Below the pieces are notes generated by a model that was not told the origin of the DNA, made no database searches, and worked only from the letters and a program-made list of their open reading frames with translations. DNA of 64,000 bases, taken from Proteles cristata cristata (taxonomy: Eukaryota > Chordata > Mammalia > Carnivora > Hyaenidae). Shown piece after piece: positions 48,127-59,080 of the stretch. The position numbers and the translations under genes were made by a program. Numbering within the stretch: position 1 is the stretch's first letter; every line of letters starts with the position of its first letter. The stretch lies in assembly GCA_017311185.1 (NCBI GenBank), contig JAESUZ010002881.1, positions 868,001 through 932,000 of the forward strand, read 5' to 3'.

Positions 48127-49595
48127 CTGGTTTGGACCATTCTAATAGTAGCATAATTTCTCATTTTTGTTTTAACTTGCATTTGTTTGATGACATATAA
48201 AGTGGAGCATCATTTTATTAGCTTATGTGTCATCTATAAATCTTTTGTGATGTATTTTAAAGGTCTACGGCCCTTTTTTTATGTGGCTAATAGTTTTCTC
48301 ACAAAATTCAATTTGAGAGTTCTTTGTGTAATTTGGAGAATAACCCTTTTTTAGAATTGTTATTTGCAAACATTTTCTTCCAGTCTTTGGATTGTCTTCT
48401 CACTGTCTTGAAACAGTGTTTCATCCAACAAAAGTTTTGATCCTAGTGATTCCAGCTTATTAGTTATTTATTTCATGGATTGAGTCTCTGCTGTTTTATC
48501 CAAAAAGGCAACACCATACTCAAGATCATTTAGGTTTCCTCTCTGATTGTTTTTCAAAATCCATAGTTTTGTATTTTACATTTAAGTCTGTGATCCATTT
48601 TGAGTTAATTTTTGTGAAGAGTGTAAGGTATATGTTTAGATTATTATTTATTTTTTTGTATGTGGATGTCCATTTGTTCCAGAAGCATCACTGAAAAGAC
48701 ATCTTTTCTCCACAGTATTGCCTTTGCTCCTTTGTCAAAAATTATTTGACTATATATGTGCACCAATTTCTGGGATCTATATTCTGTTCCATTGATCTAT
48801 TCTTTGACTTATATTATACTGTATTGCTGCAGCTTTATCTTAAGTCTTGTATTGGTGACTATTTTGGGTCTTTAGTGTTTCCATATAAGCTTTAGAATCA
48901 CTCTATAATATTCACAAATTATTTGGAATTTTGACTGGCACTGCTCTGAATCTACAGATCAAGTTGGAAAAAAACTGTCATCTTGACAATATCGACTCTT
49001 CCTGCTAATGAACATGGAACATTTATTTAATTCTTTGACTTCATTCATCAGAGATTTATACTTTCCTTCAATATATCTTGTACATTTTTATTAGATTAAT
49101 GCCTAAGCATTTTATTTTTGGGGTTACTAATATAAATGGTATTAGCCATTTATTTCTGATACCATATTCTTGTACATTGCTGGTATATAGAAAGGCAATT
49201 GATTTTGTATGTTAACTCTCTATATTAACCATATATCCTGCAATATTGCTGTAACTGCTTATTAGTTCCAGAAAACTTTGTCAATTCCTTCAAATCTTCT
49301 ACATATAATGTCATGTACCGTACCAAAAAAGACAGTTTTATGTCTTCCTCTCAAGATGTATATCTTTTATTTCCTTTTCTTGCCTTATTGCATTATGAGG
49401 AATTGTAATATGATATTGAAAAAATGGTGACAGGAACATCCTTACTTTTTCCTCATGTTACTGGTAAAGCCTCAGGTTTCTCACCATTAAGTATGGTGCT
49501 AGTTTTAGATTTTTTGGTAGGTATTCTTTATCAGTTTTAGAAGGTTATCCTCTACTTATACTTTACTAGGAGTTCTTATTATAATTGGGTGTTGG

Positions 49596-49851
49596 ATTTT
49601 ATAAAATGCTTTTTCTGAATCTAGTGATATGATCATGTGATGTTTGCTTGCTATGATCAAGCTTGCTGGTATGATAGATTAGATTTTATAAAATGTTTTT
49701 TCTGAATCTAGTAATATGATCATTTGATGTTTGCTTGATATGATCAAGCTTGCTGGTATGATAGATTAGATTTTATAAAATGCTTTTTCTGAATCTAGTG
49801 ATATGATCATGTGATGTTTGCTTGATCAAGCTTGCTGGTATGACAGATTAC
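49596..49851 (-). repeat. 87-bp tandem triplication inside L1 ORF2
   Basis: Three head-to-tail units: 49596-49682 (87 bp), 49683-49769 (87 bp) and 49770-49851 (82 bp). Units 1 and 2 differ at about four positions; unit 3 matches unit 1 closely but lacks 5 bases in the TTGATATGATCAAG area. The surrounding L1 shows a single such segment in other copies, so the amplification occurred after insertion. Confidence 0.95.
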
Positions 49852-50605
49852 ATTAATTATTTTTCACATACTGACCTGGCCTTCCATACCTGGGATAAAT
49901 CACATTTTTTATTGTTTAGAAATTTATACATAGTTGGATATAATTTTCTCATTTTTTGAGGACTCTTGCATTTATGTTTATAAGAAACTGTTGTATAGTT
50001 TTCTTGTATTGTCTATTTTTGAATTTGTAGTAGAATAATGCAGGTCTCATGGAATGAATTAGGAAGGGTCCCTGTACTTCTATCTTCAGACAGCAATTGT
50101 AGATAATTGGTATAATTACTTCCTTAAATGCTTGGTATAAATTACCAGTGAACAAATCTGGGCTGGCACTTTCCATTTTAAAAGGTTATTAAGTATTGAT
50201 TCAATTTCTTTACTACTTATGTCTGTTCACCTTATTTTTCTCTTATGAGTTTTCACAAATTGCATCTTCCAAGGAATTGATTCATTTCGTTTAGGTTGTC
50301 AAATTTATGGAAATAGAGTTGATTGTAATATGCCTTTAATATCCTTTAAAATCCATATAGTCTGCAATGATTTCCCCTGATTTTTTTCTAATATGTTTTC
50401 TTTCTGACATTTTTGATATCATGCACACTCTCTCATTTGAATCTGACTAAAGGCTTTTAGATTTTATTGATTTTTAAAGCATTTATTTAGGTTGAATTTC
50501 TGTATTGATTTTCTATTTTCAATTTCATTGACTTCTGCTCTAATTCTTACTGTTTTCTTATGCTTACTTTGGATTTAATTTGCTTTACTTTTTCTCATTT
50601 TCTTA

Positions 50606-50628
50606 ATTTTTTACTGTATTATTTATTT

Positions 50629-50670
<42 letters not shown>

Positions 50671-50830
50671 GAGGGTCAGAGAGAGAGGGAGATACAGAAT
50701 TTGAAACAGACTCCAGGCTCTGAGCTAGCTGTCAGCACAGAGCCGGACGCAGGGCTCAAACCCATGAATCATGAATTCATGACCTGAATCGAGGTTGGAC
50801 GCTTGACTGACTGAGGCACCCAGGTGCCCC
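50606..50830 (-). mobile_element. CAN-SINE with GA expansion inside L1
   Basis: Antisense full-length copy with a pure GA run at about 50632-50667. Diverged duplication TTTTTCTCATTTTCTTA / TTTTTCTAGTTTTCTAA at 50589-50605 and 50833-50849. Confidence 0.94.
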
Positions 50831-50956
50831 AGTTTTTCTAGTTTTCTAAGGTGGGAATTTATATTATTGATTTTAGGTAGTTATGCTTTGCCAATATATG
50901 CATTCAATCTATATGTGCCTATTCCAGTAGGCACTGATTTTGATGCATCCCATACA

Positions 50957-51117
50957 TGTTTTTTAAAAATGTTTATTTATTTTTAGAGAGGAGAGGAGGC
51001 TCTGTACTGTCAATGCAGACCTCAACGTGGGGCTTAATCCTATGAACCATGAGATCATGTCCTGAGTCAAAATCAAGAATCAAACACTCAACCAATTGAG
51101 CACCCCCAGGTCCCCCA
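50957..51117 (-). mobile_element. Old CAN-SINE with internal deletion
   Basis: Antisense copy missing most of the CT body (GAGGAGAGGAGGCTCTGTAC joins tail to head). Head complement AACCAATTGAGCACCCCCAG. Confidence 0.88.
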
Positions 51118-52100
51118 GGATCCCTTATGTATTGATTAGTTGTAATTTCATTCATAAGCAGTTCAGAATATTTTAATTTGTTTTGAGGTTTCTTATTTGA
51201 CCTGTATATTATCTAGATATGTATTATTAAACGTGTATTTTCAGTTTTACCAGTTATGTTTCTGTTATTGACTTTTAATTCCACTGGGGTCTGATAGCAG
51301 ACATATTAGTATATATATTCTTTTAAATTTGTAAAGATATGTTTTGTGGCCCATAATGGGGTCTGTTTTAGTAAATGTTCTTTGTCAACGTGACGAGAAT
51401 GTGTATTTTGCTTATGTTGGAAGAAGTAGTTTACAGATGTCAGTTATTTCTAGTTGATTGGTGTTGACTTCATCTATGTCCTTGTGATATTCTGCCTGCT
51501 GAATTTGTCCATTTCTAATTGAAGGGTTCTTATTCATTTTTTAATGAGGATTTTTGTTGAATAACACTTCATAATCCTAATGAATTCCAATGTATCAAAT
51601 TTTTCTTTGTTTTGTAATTATTGAAGGTTTATTCATGAAGATGTTTAGCTTCTTTTTTTTAATTTTATATTGTTTTTCTGCATAATCAGTTTATTAGCTT
51701 TTTTCATTTTTTTCTTCAAGTTTTTATTTAAATTCCAGTGAGTTAATATACAGTGTAATATTAGTTTCAGGTGTAGAATTCAGTGAGTCATTATATCCAT
51801 ATAACACCCAGCACTCATCACTAAAGTACCCGCCTTAACTCATCACCCATTTAACTCATTCCCTGCCCACTTCCTCTCCAGTAACCTTCAGATTGTTCTC
51901 TATAATCAAGAACGTGTTTTCTGGTTTGCATCTCCTTTTTCTTCCCCATATGTTCATCCATTTTGTTTCTTGAATTCCACATATTTGTAAAATCGTATGG
52001 TATTTGTCGTTATCTGATCATTTTGCTTAGCATAATGCTATCTCCATCCACATTGTTGCAAATGGCAGGATTTCATTCTTTTTATGGCAGAGTAATATTC

Positions 52101-52102
<2 letters not shown>

Positions 52103-52144
<42 letters not shown>
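52103..52144. repeat. (GT)n microsatellite
   Basis: About 21 uninterrupted GT units in an L1 3'-UTR-proximal position. Likely polymorphic. Confidence 0.96.
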
Positions 52145-52146
<2 letters not shown>

Positions 52147-53792
52147 CACTTTTCTTTATCATTCATTGGTCTATGGACATTTGGGCTCTCTCCATAATTT
52201 GGCTATTGTTGATAATGCTGATAATCTGCATTGGGGTGCATGTATCCTTTTGTATCCTTTGGGTAAATATCTAATAATGCAGTTGTTGGATCATAGGATA
52301 GTTCTATTTCTAACTTTTTGAGGAAACTCCATACTCTTTTCCATAGTGGCTGCATTAATTTGCATTCTCAGCAACAGTGTACACGGATTCCATTTCTCCA
52401 AATCCTTGCCAACATTTTTATTTTTTATTTTTGATAATAGCCATTCTAACAGATATGAGAGGATATTGCATTGATGTTTTGACATGTATTTCATAATGGT
52501 TAGTGATATTAACTATGTTTTCATGTTCCTGTTGGCAATCTATTTGTCTTCTTTGGAAAATTGTCTATTCAGATCCTCTGTCCATCTTTTAAACTCATTT
52601 GTTTTGCTATTTTCTTTTTGGATATTTTATGTGTTATTTATACATTTTGGATATTAGCTACATATTAGATGTGTGTTTGCAAATATTTTCTCTGACTTGA
52701 TATATCATTTTCATTTGATTAGTTGTTTTGTTTACTGTTTAGGAGCTTTTTAGTTAGCTTTAGTCCCACCTATTGACATCTGCTTTTGTTGCTTTTGGTT
52801 TTGGAGTAAGATACAAAACACAATGGCTATATAACTATGAGTTTACTATCTATGTTTTCTTGTAGGAATTTTATGGCTTCAGGTCTTACATTCAAGTCTT
52901 TGATCCATTTGAGTTAATTCTTTGTATGGAGGGGGGAGTGGCCCAGTTTTGTCCTTGTGAATTTGGCTTTCTAGCATTCTGAACAACATTTATTGAAGGG
53001 CCTCCTTTCCCTTTTATATAGTATTTTGTCATAAATTGGTCATTTATACTTGGGTTTATTTTTAGGTTCTCTATTTCTGTTAGATTGATCTGTGTTTCTT
53101 TTTTTTATGACAACACTATACAATATTGATTACTATAGCTTTGTTATACAATTTGAAATCATAAAATGAGGTACCCCCAGCTTTATTCTTCTTCCCCAAG
53201 ATTGCTTTGGCTATTCGGGATTTTTTGTGGTTCCATACAAATGGATTTTATAATTGCTTGTTCTATTTCTGTGAAGAAGCCCATCAGAATTTATAATGGA
53301 TCACATTGACCCTGTAGATTTATTTGGGTAGTATGGATACCTTAACAATATTAATTCTTCTAACCTGTGAGTATGGAATATCAATTCCATGTCATCTTCA
53401 ATTTCTTTCATCAGTCTTATAGTTTTCAGTGTACAAGTTTTTCACTCCTTAGTTAAACTTAGTCCTAGGTATTTTATTCTTTTGATGTAACTGTAAGTAA
53501 GATTGTTTTTAAAATTGTCTTTCTGATAGGTTGTTATTAGTGTATAGAAATATAATAACCTCTTTAATATTGCTTTGTATACTGCACCTTTACTGAATTT
53601 TTTGGTTAGCTCAAAGGATTTCTGGGTGGAATCATTTGGGGTTTTTATATATAATATTAAGTCATATGCAAACAGTGGCCATTTTACTTCTTTCTTTCCA
53701 ATTTGGATAACATTTATTTCTTTTTCTACATGGTTTTTATGGCTTTAACTTCCAACTAGGTTGAATAAAAGTGGCCAGTATGGACATCTTTT

Positions 53793-54000
53793 AAAATGTT
53801 TTTATTTTTGAGAAAGAATGACAAAGCATGCATGGGGGAGGAGCAGAGAGAGAGAGGGAGACCCAGAATCCAAAACAGGCTCCAGGCTCTGAGCTGTCAG
53901 CACAGAGCCTGACATGGGGCTTGAACTCAGGAACAATGAAATCATGATCTGAGCAAAAGCCAGACACTTAACCAACTGAACTACCCAGTTGCCCAAAGAA
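53793..54000 (-). mobile_element. CAN-SINE inside L1
   Basis: Antisense full-length copy, AAAATGTTTTTATTTTTGAG to CCCAGTTGCCC. Diverged duplication TGGACATCTTTT / TGGATATTTTAA at 53781-53792 and 54001-54012. Confidence 0.93.
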
Positions 54001-54099
54001 TGGATATTTTAATCTTGTTCCTGATCTTATGGGAAACCCTTTCACTTTTTACTGTTGTGTGTGAAGTTAGCTGTAGATATGTCATATATGGCTTTTATT

Positions 54100-54321
54100 T
54101 TTAAAGTTTTTTTTTTAATGTTTATTTATCTTGAGAGAGAGAAGTAGAGAGAGAGAGTGAGCATGCAAACAGGGGAGGGGCAGAAGGAGAGAGAATCCCA
54201 ATCAGGCTCAACGCTGTCAAGCACAGAGCCCAATGTTGCTCTCGAACTCACAAACCATGAGATCATGCCCTGAGCTGAGATTGAGTCAGACATTTAACCA
54301 GGTGAGCCAGCAAGGCACCCT
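54100..54321 (-). mobile_element. CAN-SINE with 18-bp TSD inside L1
   Basis: Antisense full-length copy. Duplication TCATATATGGCTTTTATT at 54082-54099 and, with one change, 54322-54339. Confidence 0.95.
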
Positions 54322-54496
54322 TCATATATGACTTTTATTATCCTAGGTGTACTCCCTCTATACTCACTTTATTGTGAGTTTTTGTCATCAAATGATGTTG
54401 AACGTAGTCATTGCTTTTCTGCATCTTTTCAAATGCTATGGTTTTTATCCTTCGTTTTGTTAATGTGATGTATCACACTGATTGACTTTGGACTTT

Positions 54497-54537
54497 TTTT
54501 TAATGTTTCAAATTTTTATTTAAGTTTCTGTTTGTTA
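54497..54537 (-). mobile_element. Nested antisense LINE-1 3' end, left piece
   Basis: A T run and 'TTTCAAATTTTTATTTAAG' are the tail and first bases of an antisense L1 3' UTR. The rest of this piece lies at 57913-58087, separated by the 5'-inverted L1. A short duplication TGGACTTT at 54489-54496 and 58088-58095 brackets the whole, showing it was a short 5'-truncated insertion. Confidence 0.7.
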
Positions 54538-54662
54538 TGATGTTTAACTAAGTTCCTTCTATCCCAAATTTCTCGAGGGTCTTTCTTAAGAAGTGATGCT
54601 GTATCTTGCCAAATGCTATCTGAATGTATGGACAGGATCGTATGGTTTTTATCTTTTCTTTT

Positions 54663-54889
54663 TTTTTTTTTAATTTTTAAATGTTTTATTTATTTCTAGG
54701 AGAGAGAGAGAGAGAGACAGCGTGAGCAGGGGAGGGTCAGAGAGAGAGGGAGTCACAGACCGAAACAGGCTCCAAGCTCTGAGCTGGCAGTCAGCACAGA
54801 GCCTGACGCGGGGCTTGAACCCACAAACCGCGAGATCATGACCTAAGCTAAAGTCGGAAGCTTAACTGACTAAGCCACCCAGGCGCCCC
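54663..54889 (-). mobile_element. Young felid CAN-SINE, perfect 13-bp TSD
   Basis: Antisense copy of the variant subfamily (TTTATTTCTAGGAGAGAGAG; GCTGGCAGTCAGCACAG; GACCTAAGCTAAAGTCGG). Perfect duplication TATCTTTTCTTTT at 54650-54662 and 54890-54902. It interrupts the inverted half of the L1, making it the youngest layer of the nest. Confidence 0.97.
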
Positions 54890-55748
54890 TATCTTTTCTT
54901 TTGTTAATGTGATGTGTCACATTGATTGATTTGCAAATATTGAACCAACCCTGTAACCCAGGAATGAATCCCACTTGATCATGATGGATAATTCTTTTTA
55001 TGTGCTGTTGGATTTGATTTGCAAGTATCTTGTTGAGGGTTTTTGTATCTGTATTCATCAAGGATATTAGCCTCATAGTTCTCTTTTTTTGCTGGGTTTC
55101 TGTCTGGCTTGGGGATCAAAGTGATGCTGGCTTTGTAAAATGAGTCCAGAAGTTTTCCTTCTATTTCTATTTTTTTTTTTTTTTTGGAATAGCTTGAAAA
55201 GAATGGGTATTAATTCTGTTTTAAATGTCTGGTAGAATTCCCCAGGGAAGCCATCTGGCCCAGGGCTCTCATTTGCTGAGAGATTTTTGATAACTGATTC
55301 TATTTCCTCACTTGCTATTGGTCTGTTCAGATTTTCTCTCACTTCCTTTTTCATTCATGATTACATTCATGTAGTAAGTCCGTTTTCATTCATGATTTTC
55401 TCTATTTGAGTACACTCTCTTTTCTTTTTGAGAAGCCTAGCTAGAGGTTTGTCAATATTATTTTTCAGAAAAACTACTCTTGGTTCCATTGATCTGTTCA
55501 AGTGTTTTTTCGGTTTCTATATTGTTTATTTCTGCCCTGATTTTTATTATTTCTCTTCTCCTACTGGGTTTGGGGTGCTCCTGTTGCTCTCCCTCTAGAT
55601 CCTTTAGGCACACTGTTAGATTTTGTACTTGCACTTTTTCTAATTTCTTGAAATAGGCCTGGAGTGCAATGTACTTTCCTCTTAGGACTGCCTTTGCCGC
55701 ATCCCATAGAGTTTGGATTGTTGTATTTTCACTTTCATTTGTTTCCAT
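54870..55748 (-). pseudogene. LINE-1 ORF2 remnant in the inverted half
   Basis: Open pieces read, in ORF2 order: 55748-55458 (NESENTTIQTLWDAAKAVLR, KYIALQAYFKK, the linker after the endonuclease), 55354-55073 ([34 protein letters not shown], the start of the RT) and 55076-54870 ([32 protein letters not shown] fingers/palm). Text between 54540 and 54662 continues to motif A and GIEGT. Frameshifts (an A run expanded at about 55170) and the inversion separate it from the rest of ORF2. Non-functional. Confidence 0.9.
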
Positions 55749-55810
55749 ATATTTTTAAATTTCTTCTCTAATTGCATGATTGGCCCATTGGTTCTTTAGT
55801 AGGGTGTTCT

Positions 55811-57868
55811 ATCATAAAAGTCATCTCTGAGAAGCCCTCAGCTGAGAGCTTTCCCCCGAGATCAGGAACACGACAGGGATGCCCACTCTCATCACTGCTG
55901 TTTAACATAGTGCTGGAAGTCCTAGCATCAGCCATCATACAAAAGGAAATAAAAGGCATCAGAATTGGCAAAGAAGTGAAACTTTCACTTTTCGTAGATG
56001 ACATGATACTCTACATAGAAAACCTGACAGACTCCCCCAGAAGCCTACTAGATCTGATCCAGGAATTCAGCAAAATTTCAGGGTACAAAATCAACGTACA
56101 GTAATCGGTTGCATTTTTATACACCACCAATGAAGCAACAGAAAGAGAAATCAAGAAACTGATCCCATTCACAATTGCACAAAACACCATAAAATACCTA
56201 GGAATAAACCTAACCACAGATATAGGAGATCTGTATGATGAAAACTATAGAAAGCTTATGAAGGAAATTGAAGAAGGCACAAAGAAATGGAAAAACATTT
56301 CATACTCATGGATTGGAAGAATAAATATCGTTAAATGTCATTACTACTCAAAGCAATCTACCTTCAATTCAATTGCAATCAAAATTGCACCAGCATTCTT
56401 CTCAGAACTAGAAAAAAGTATCCTAAAATTTGTATGGAACCACAAAAGACCCCAAATAGCCAAAGTAATATTGAAGAAGAAAACCAAAACGGGAGGCATC
56501 ACCATCCCAGACTTTAGCCTCTACTACAAACCTGTAATCATCAAGATAGTATGGTATTGGCACAAAAACAGACACATAGACCTATGGAATAGAATAGAGA
56601 ACTCAGAATTGAGCCCACAAATGTATGGCCAACTAATCTTTGACAAAGCGGAAAGGAGTATCCAGTGGAAAAAAGACAGCCTCTTTATCAGATGGTGCTG
56701 GGAGAACCGGACAGCAACATGCAGAAGAATGAAACTAGATCATTTTCTCACACCATACACAAAAATAAACTCAAAATGGATAAAGGACCTGAATGTGAGA
56801 AAGGAAACCATCAGAACCCTAGAAGAGAAAGCAGGAAACCACCTCCTTGACCTCAAATGCAGCAATGTCTTACTTGACACATCCCCTTGTTCTGTATGGC
56901 AAAGGAAACAATCAGAAAACTAATGGGCAACTGACAGAATGGGAAAAGATAGTTGCAAATGACATATCCGATAAATGGCTCGTATCCAATATTTATAAAG
57001 AACTCAACAAACTCCACACCTAAAAAACAAAGAATCCAGTCAAGAAATAGGCAGAAGACATGAACAGACACTTCTCCAAAGAGGACATCCAGATGGCCAA
57101 CAGACACATGAAACGATGCTCAGCATCGCTCCTCATCAGGGAAATACAAATCAAAACCACACTGAGATACCACCTCACGCCAGTCAGAGTGGCTAAAATG
57201 AGCCAATCAGAGAACTCTAGATGCTGGCGAGGATGTGGAGAAACGGGCACCCTCCTACACTGTTGGTGGGAATGTAAACTGGTACAGCCCTCTGGAAAAT
57301 AGTGTGGAGGTTCCTCAGGAAACTAACAGTAGAACTCCCCTATGACCCAGAAATAGCACTGCTAGGAATTTACCCAACAGATACAGGAGTGCTGATGCAT
57401 AGGAGCACATGTACCCCAATGTTCATAGCAGCACTCTCAACAATAGCCAAAACATGAAAAGAGCCTAAGTATCCATCAACTGATGAATGGATCAAGAAGA
57501 TGTGGTATATATATACAGTGGAATACTACATGGCAATGAGAAAGAATGAAACTTGGCCATGTGTAGCAATGTGGATGGATCTTGAGGGTGTTACACTGAG
57601 TGAAATAAGTCAGGCAGAGAAGGACAGATACCATATGTTTGCACATATAAGTGGATTAGGAGGAACTTAATGGAGGACCATGAGGGAGAAGAAGGGGAAA
57701 AATAGTTGGGGAGAGGGAGGGAGGCAAACCATGAGAGACTCTTGAATGCTGATAACAAACTGAGGGCTGATGGGGGTGTGGAAGAGGAGTGATGGGCATG
57801 GGGAGGGGCAGTTGTTGGGATGACAACTGGGTGTTATATGTAAAACAACTTGACAATAAACTATTTTA
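55811..57868 (+). mobile_element. Sense 3' half of the twin-primed LINE-1
   Basis: Sense ORF2 from just before RT motif B to the 3' UTR, ending TATATGTAAAACAACTTGAC then AATAAACTATTTT. The A tail at 57868-57895 is interrupted by about 16 foreign bases (GATAATCTTATACCAC) before a second short A run, then the target duplication. Divergence is low compared with the surrounding L1s. Confidence 0.93.
55814..57302 (+). pseudogene. LINE-1 ORF2 remnant, RT palm to Cys motif
   Basis: The best preserved L1 coding text in the window. 55772-56104 carries motif B ([21 protein letters not shown]) as [10 protein letters not shown] and motif C as LF-VDDMILY, with both metal-binding aspartates kept (usual F-ADD changed to F-VDD). 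56258-56923, 221 residues, is the longest open frame here and covers the thumb and C-terminal region ([30 protein letters not shown]). 57060-57302 contains the intact terminal cysteine motif [18 protein letters not shown] (C-X3-C-X7-H-X4-C). Frameshifts and stops between these frames and loss of the N-terminal half to inversion mean no protein is made. Confidence 0.93.
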
Positions 57869-57912
57869 AAAAAAGATAATCTTATACCACAAAAATAAAT
57901 TCCTGTTTGTTA

Positions 57913-58087
57913 ACATATAGTGTAATATTAGTTTCAGGAATAGAATATAGTGATTCATCACTTACATATAACACCCAGTGCTCATCATTAGTGCCTTCCT
58001 TAATACCCATTACTCATTTAGCCCATCCCCCCACACCTCCCCTCTAGCAATCCGCAGTTTGTAGTCTATGCTTAAGAGTCTCTTTTA
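57913..58087 (-). mobile_element. Nested antisense LINE-1 3' end, right piece
   Basis: Continuation of the 3'-UTR complement begun at 54497: 'ACATATAGTGTAATATTAGT' and 'ATAACACCCAGTGCTCATCA' to 'GTCTATGCTTAAGAGTCTC'. It ends at the TGGACTTT duplication. Confidence 0.8.
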
Positions 58088-58420
58088 TGGACTTTAAACC
58101 ACATTTTCATACCTGGCATAAAACCCAGTTGACCATGATATATGATTCTTTTAATGGTGACTTTGGTTTTCTATTAATCTGTTGAGGGTATTTGCTTCTA
58201 TGTTCATCAAGGAAATTGGCTTATAATTTTCTTGTGGTGTCCTTCTCTAGATTTGGTATGATGGTGATGCTGCCCTCATAAAATTAATTTGGAAGTGTTA
58301 CCCCCTCTTCTATTTTTTGGAACAGCTTGCAAAGAATTGGTAAATTATTTGAGCATTTGGTAGAATTCCCTAGTGAAACCATCTGGTCCTGGACTTTTGT
58401 TTGATTAAAAGAAAGTTTTA

Positions 58421-58626
58421 GGGGTTCCTGCATGGCTCAGTCGGTTAAACCTCTGACTTCGGTTCAGGTCATGATATTATAGTTATTATAGTTCATGGGT
58501 TTAAGCCCCTAGTCAGGCTCTGTTCTGATAGATCAGAGTTTTGAGCCTCCTTTGGGTTCTTTATCTCCCTCTCTGTATGCCTCTCCCCTTCTTGCACTCT
58601 GTCTCTCACTCTCAAAAATTAGTAAA
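58421..58626 (+). mobile_element. CAN-SINE inside L1
   Basis: Sense copy, GGGGTTCCTGCATGGCTCAG to TCTCAAAAATTAGTAAAATT; a TTATAGTTA duplication disrupts the B-box area. Flanked by ATTAAAAGAAAGTTTTA / ATTAAAAGAATTTTTT. Confidence 0.9.
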
Positions 58627-58891
58627 ATTAAAAGAATTTTTTGATTACTGATCAAGTCTCCTTATTGTAATCCATCTGTTGAATTTTTTTTTCATGATTC
58701 AGTCTTGGAAGGTTATATATTTCTAGGAATTTATCCATTTATTCTATATTGTCCTATTAGTTTGCATACAATTGTTTATGACAGTGCCTTATGATTCTTT
58801 TTATTTGTCATAATTTGTAACATCTCTTTCATTTCTAACTTTGAGTCCTTTAATTTTTCCTTGAGTCTGGCTAAAGTTTTTCCAACTTTGT

Positions 58892-59080
58892 GGCACCTAG
58901 GGGCTCAGTCTGTTGAGTGTCTGACCCTTGATTCTGGCTCAGCTCATGATCTCATTGTTCATTGAATCAAGCCCCATATTGGGCTCTATGCTAATAGCAC
59001 AGAGCCTGCTTGGGAATCTCTGTCTCCCTTTCTATTTATTTATTTTGACGGGGGAGAGGGGTAAACATCTAAAAACATTA
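58892..59080 (+). mobile_element. CAN-SINE inside L1
   Basis: Sense copy, GGCACCTAGGGGCTCAGTCT, GCTCAGCTCATGATCTCATT, CACAGAGCCTGCTTGGGAAT, followed by a shortened TATTTATTTATTTTGAC tail. Old and diverged. Confidence 0.87.

Larger units (their letters stand above)
46822..51700 (-). mobile_element. Old antisense LINE-1 (3' UTR to ORF2 N-terminal part)
   Basis: 3'-UTR complement of the L1M kind at 46822-47540 (TTAAGTTTCAAAGCAAAATTG; GAACCACTGACCATTTTACT; CTTTTACTTAGCATAAATTT). ORF2 complement follows: C-terminus about 47700-48900, RT about 49300-50250, linker about 51180-51530. Interrupted by four SINEs and carrying a triplication at 49596. The last 150 bases (ATGTATCAAATTTTTCTTTG) look like a displaced piece. 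Text after 63900 resembles the upstream part of the same element. Confidence 0.78.
51705..54496 (-). mobile_element. Near-full-length ancient antisense LINE-1, 3' portion
   Basis: The 3'-UTR complement begins at about 51705 ('TTTTTATTTAAATTCCAGTG'; 'CACCCAGCACTCATCACTAA' at 51805). ORF2 C-terminus to RT follows. The reverse complement near 53640-53690 reads EVKWPLF-AYDLI, with the first catalytic aspartate lost. It contains a GT microsatellite and two SINEs. At 54497 it is broken by a nested L1 and resumes at 58096. Confidence 0.85.
54538..55810 (-). mobile_element. Inverted 5' half of a twin-primed LINE-1
   Basis: Antisense ORF2 from the linker to the RT motif A region belonging to the same insertion as the sense L1 at 55811. 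Its plus-strand left end corresponds to ORF2 text ...GIEGTxLNI and its right end to text near residue 300. The break fits the sense half, which starts at the matching point (ATCATAAAAG at 55811) with an ATCA microhomology. Target duplication TAAGTTTCTGTTTGTTA (54521-54537) / TAAATTCCTGTTTGTTA (57896-57912). A young SINE sits inside at 54663. Confidence 0.9.

Noticed and set aside
49596..49851. CRISPR-like direct repeats
   Set aside because: Units are contiguous 87-bp copies without unique spacers, within an L1, in mammalian DNA.
56258..56923. 221-residue open frame, the longest in the window
   Set aside because: It is the C-terminal part of L1 ORF2, flanked by stops and frameshifts, so it is annotated as a pseudogene and not a host gene.
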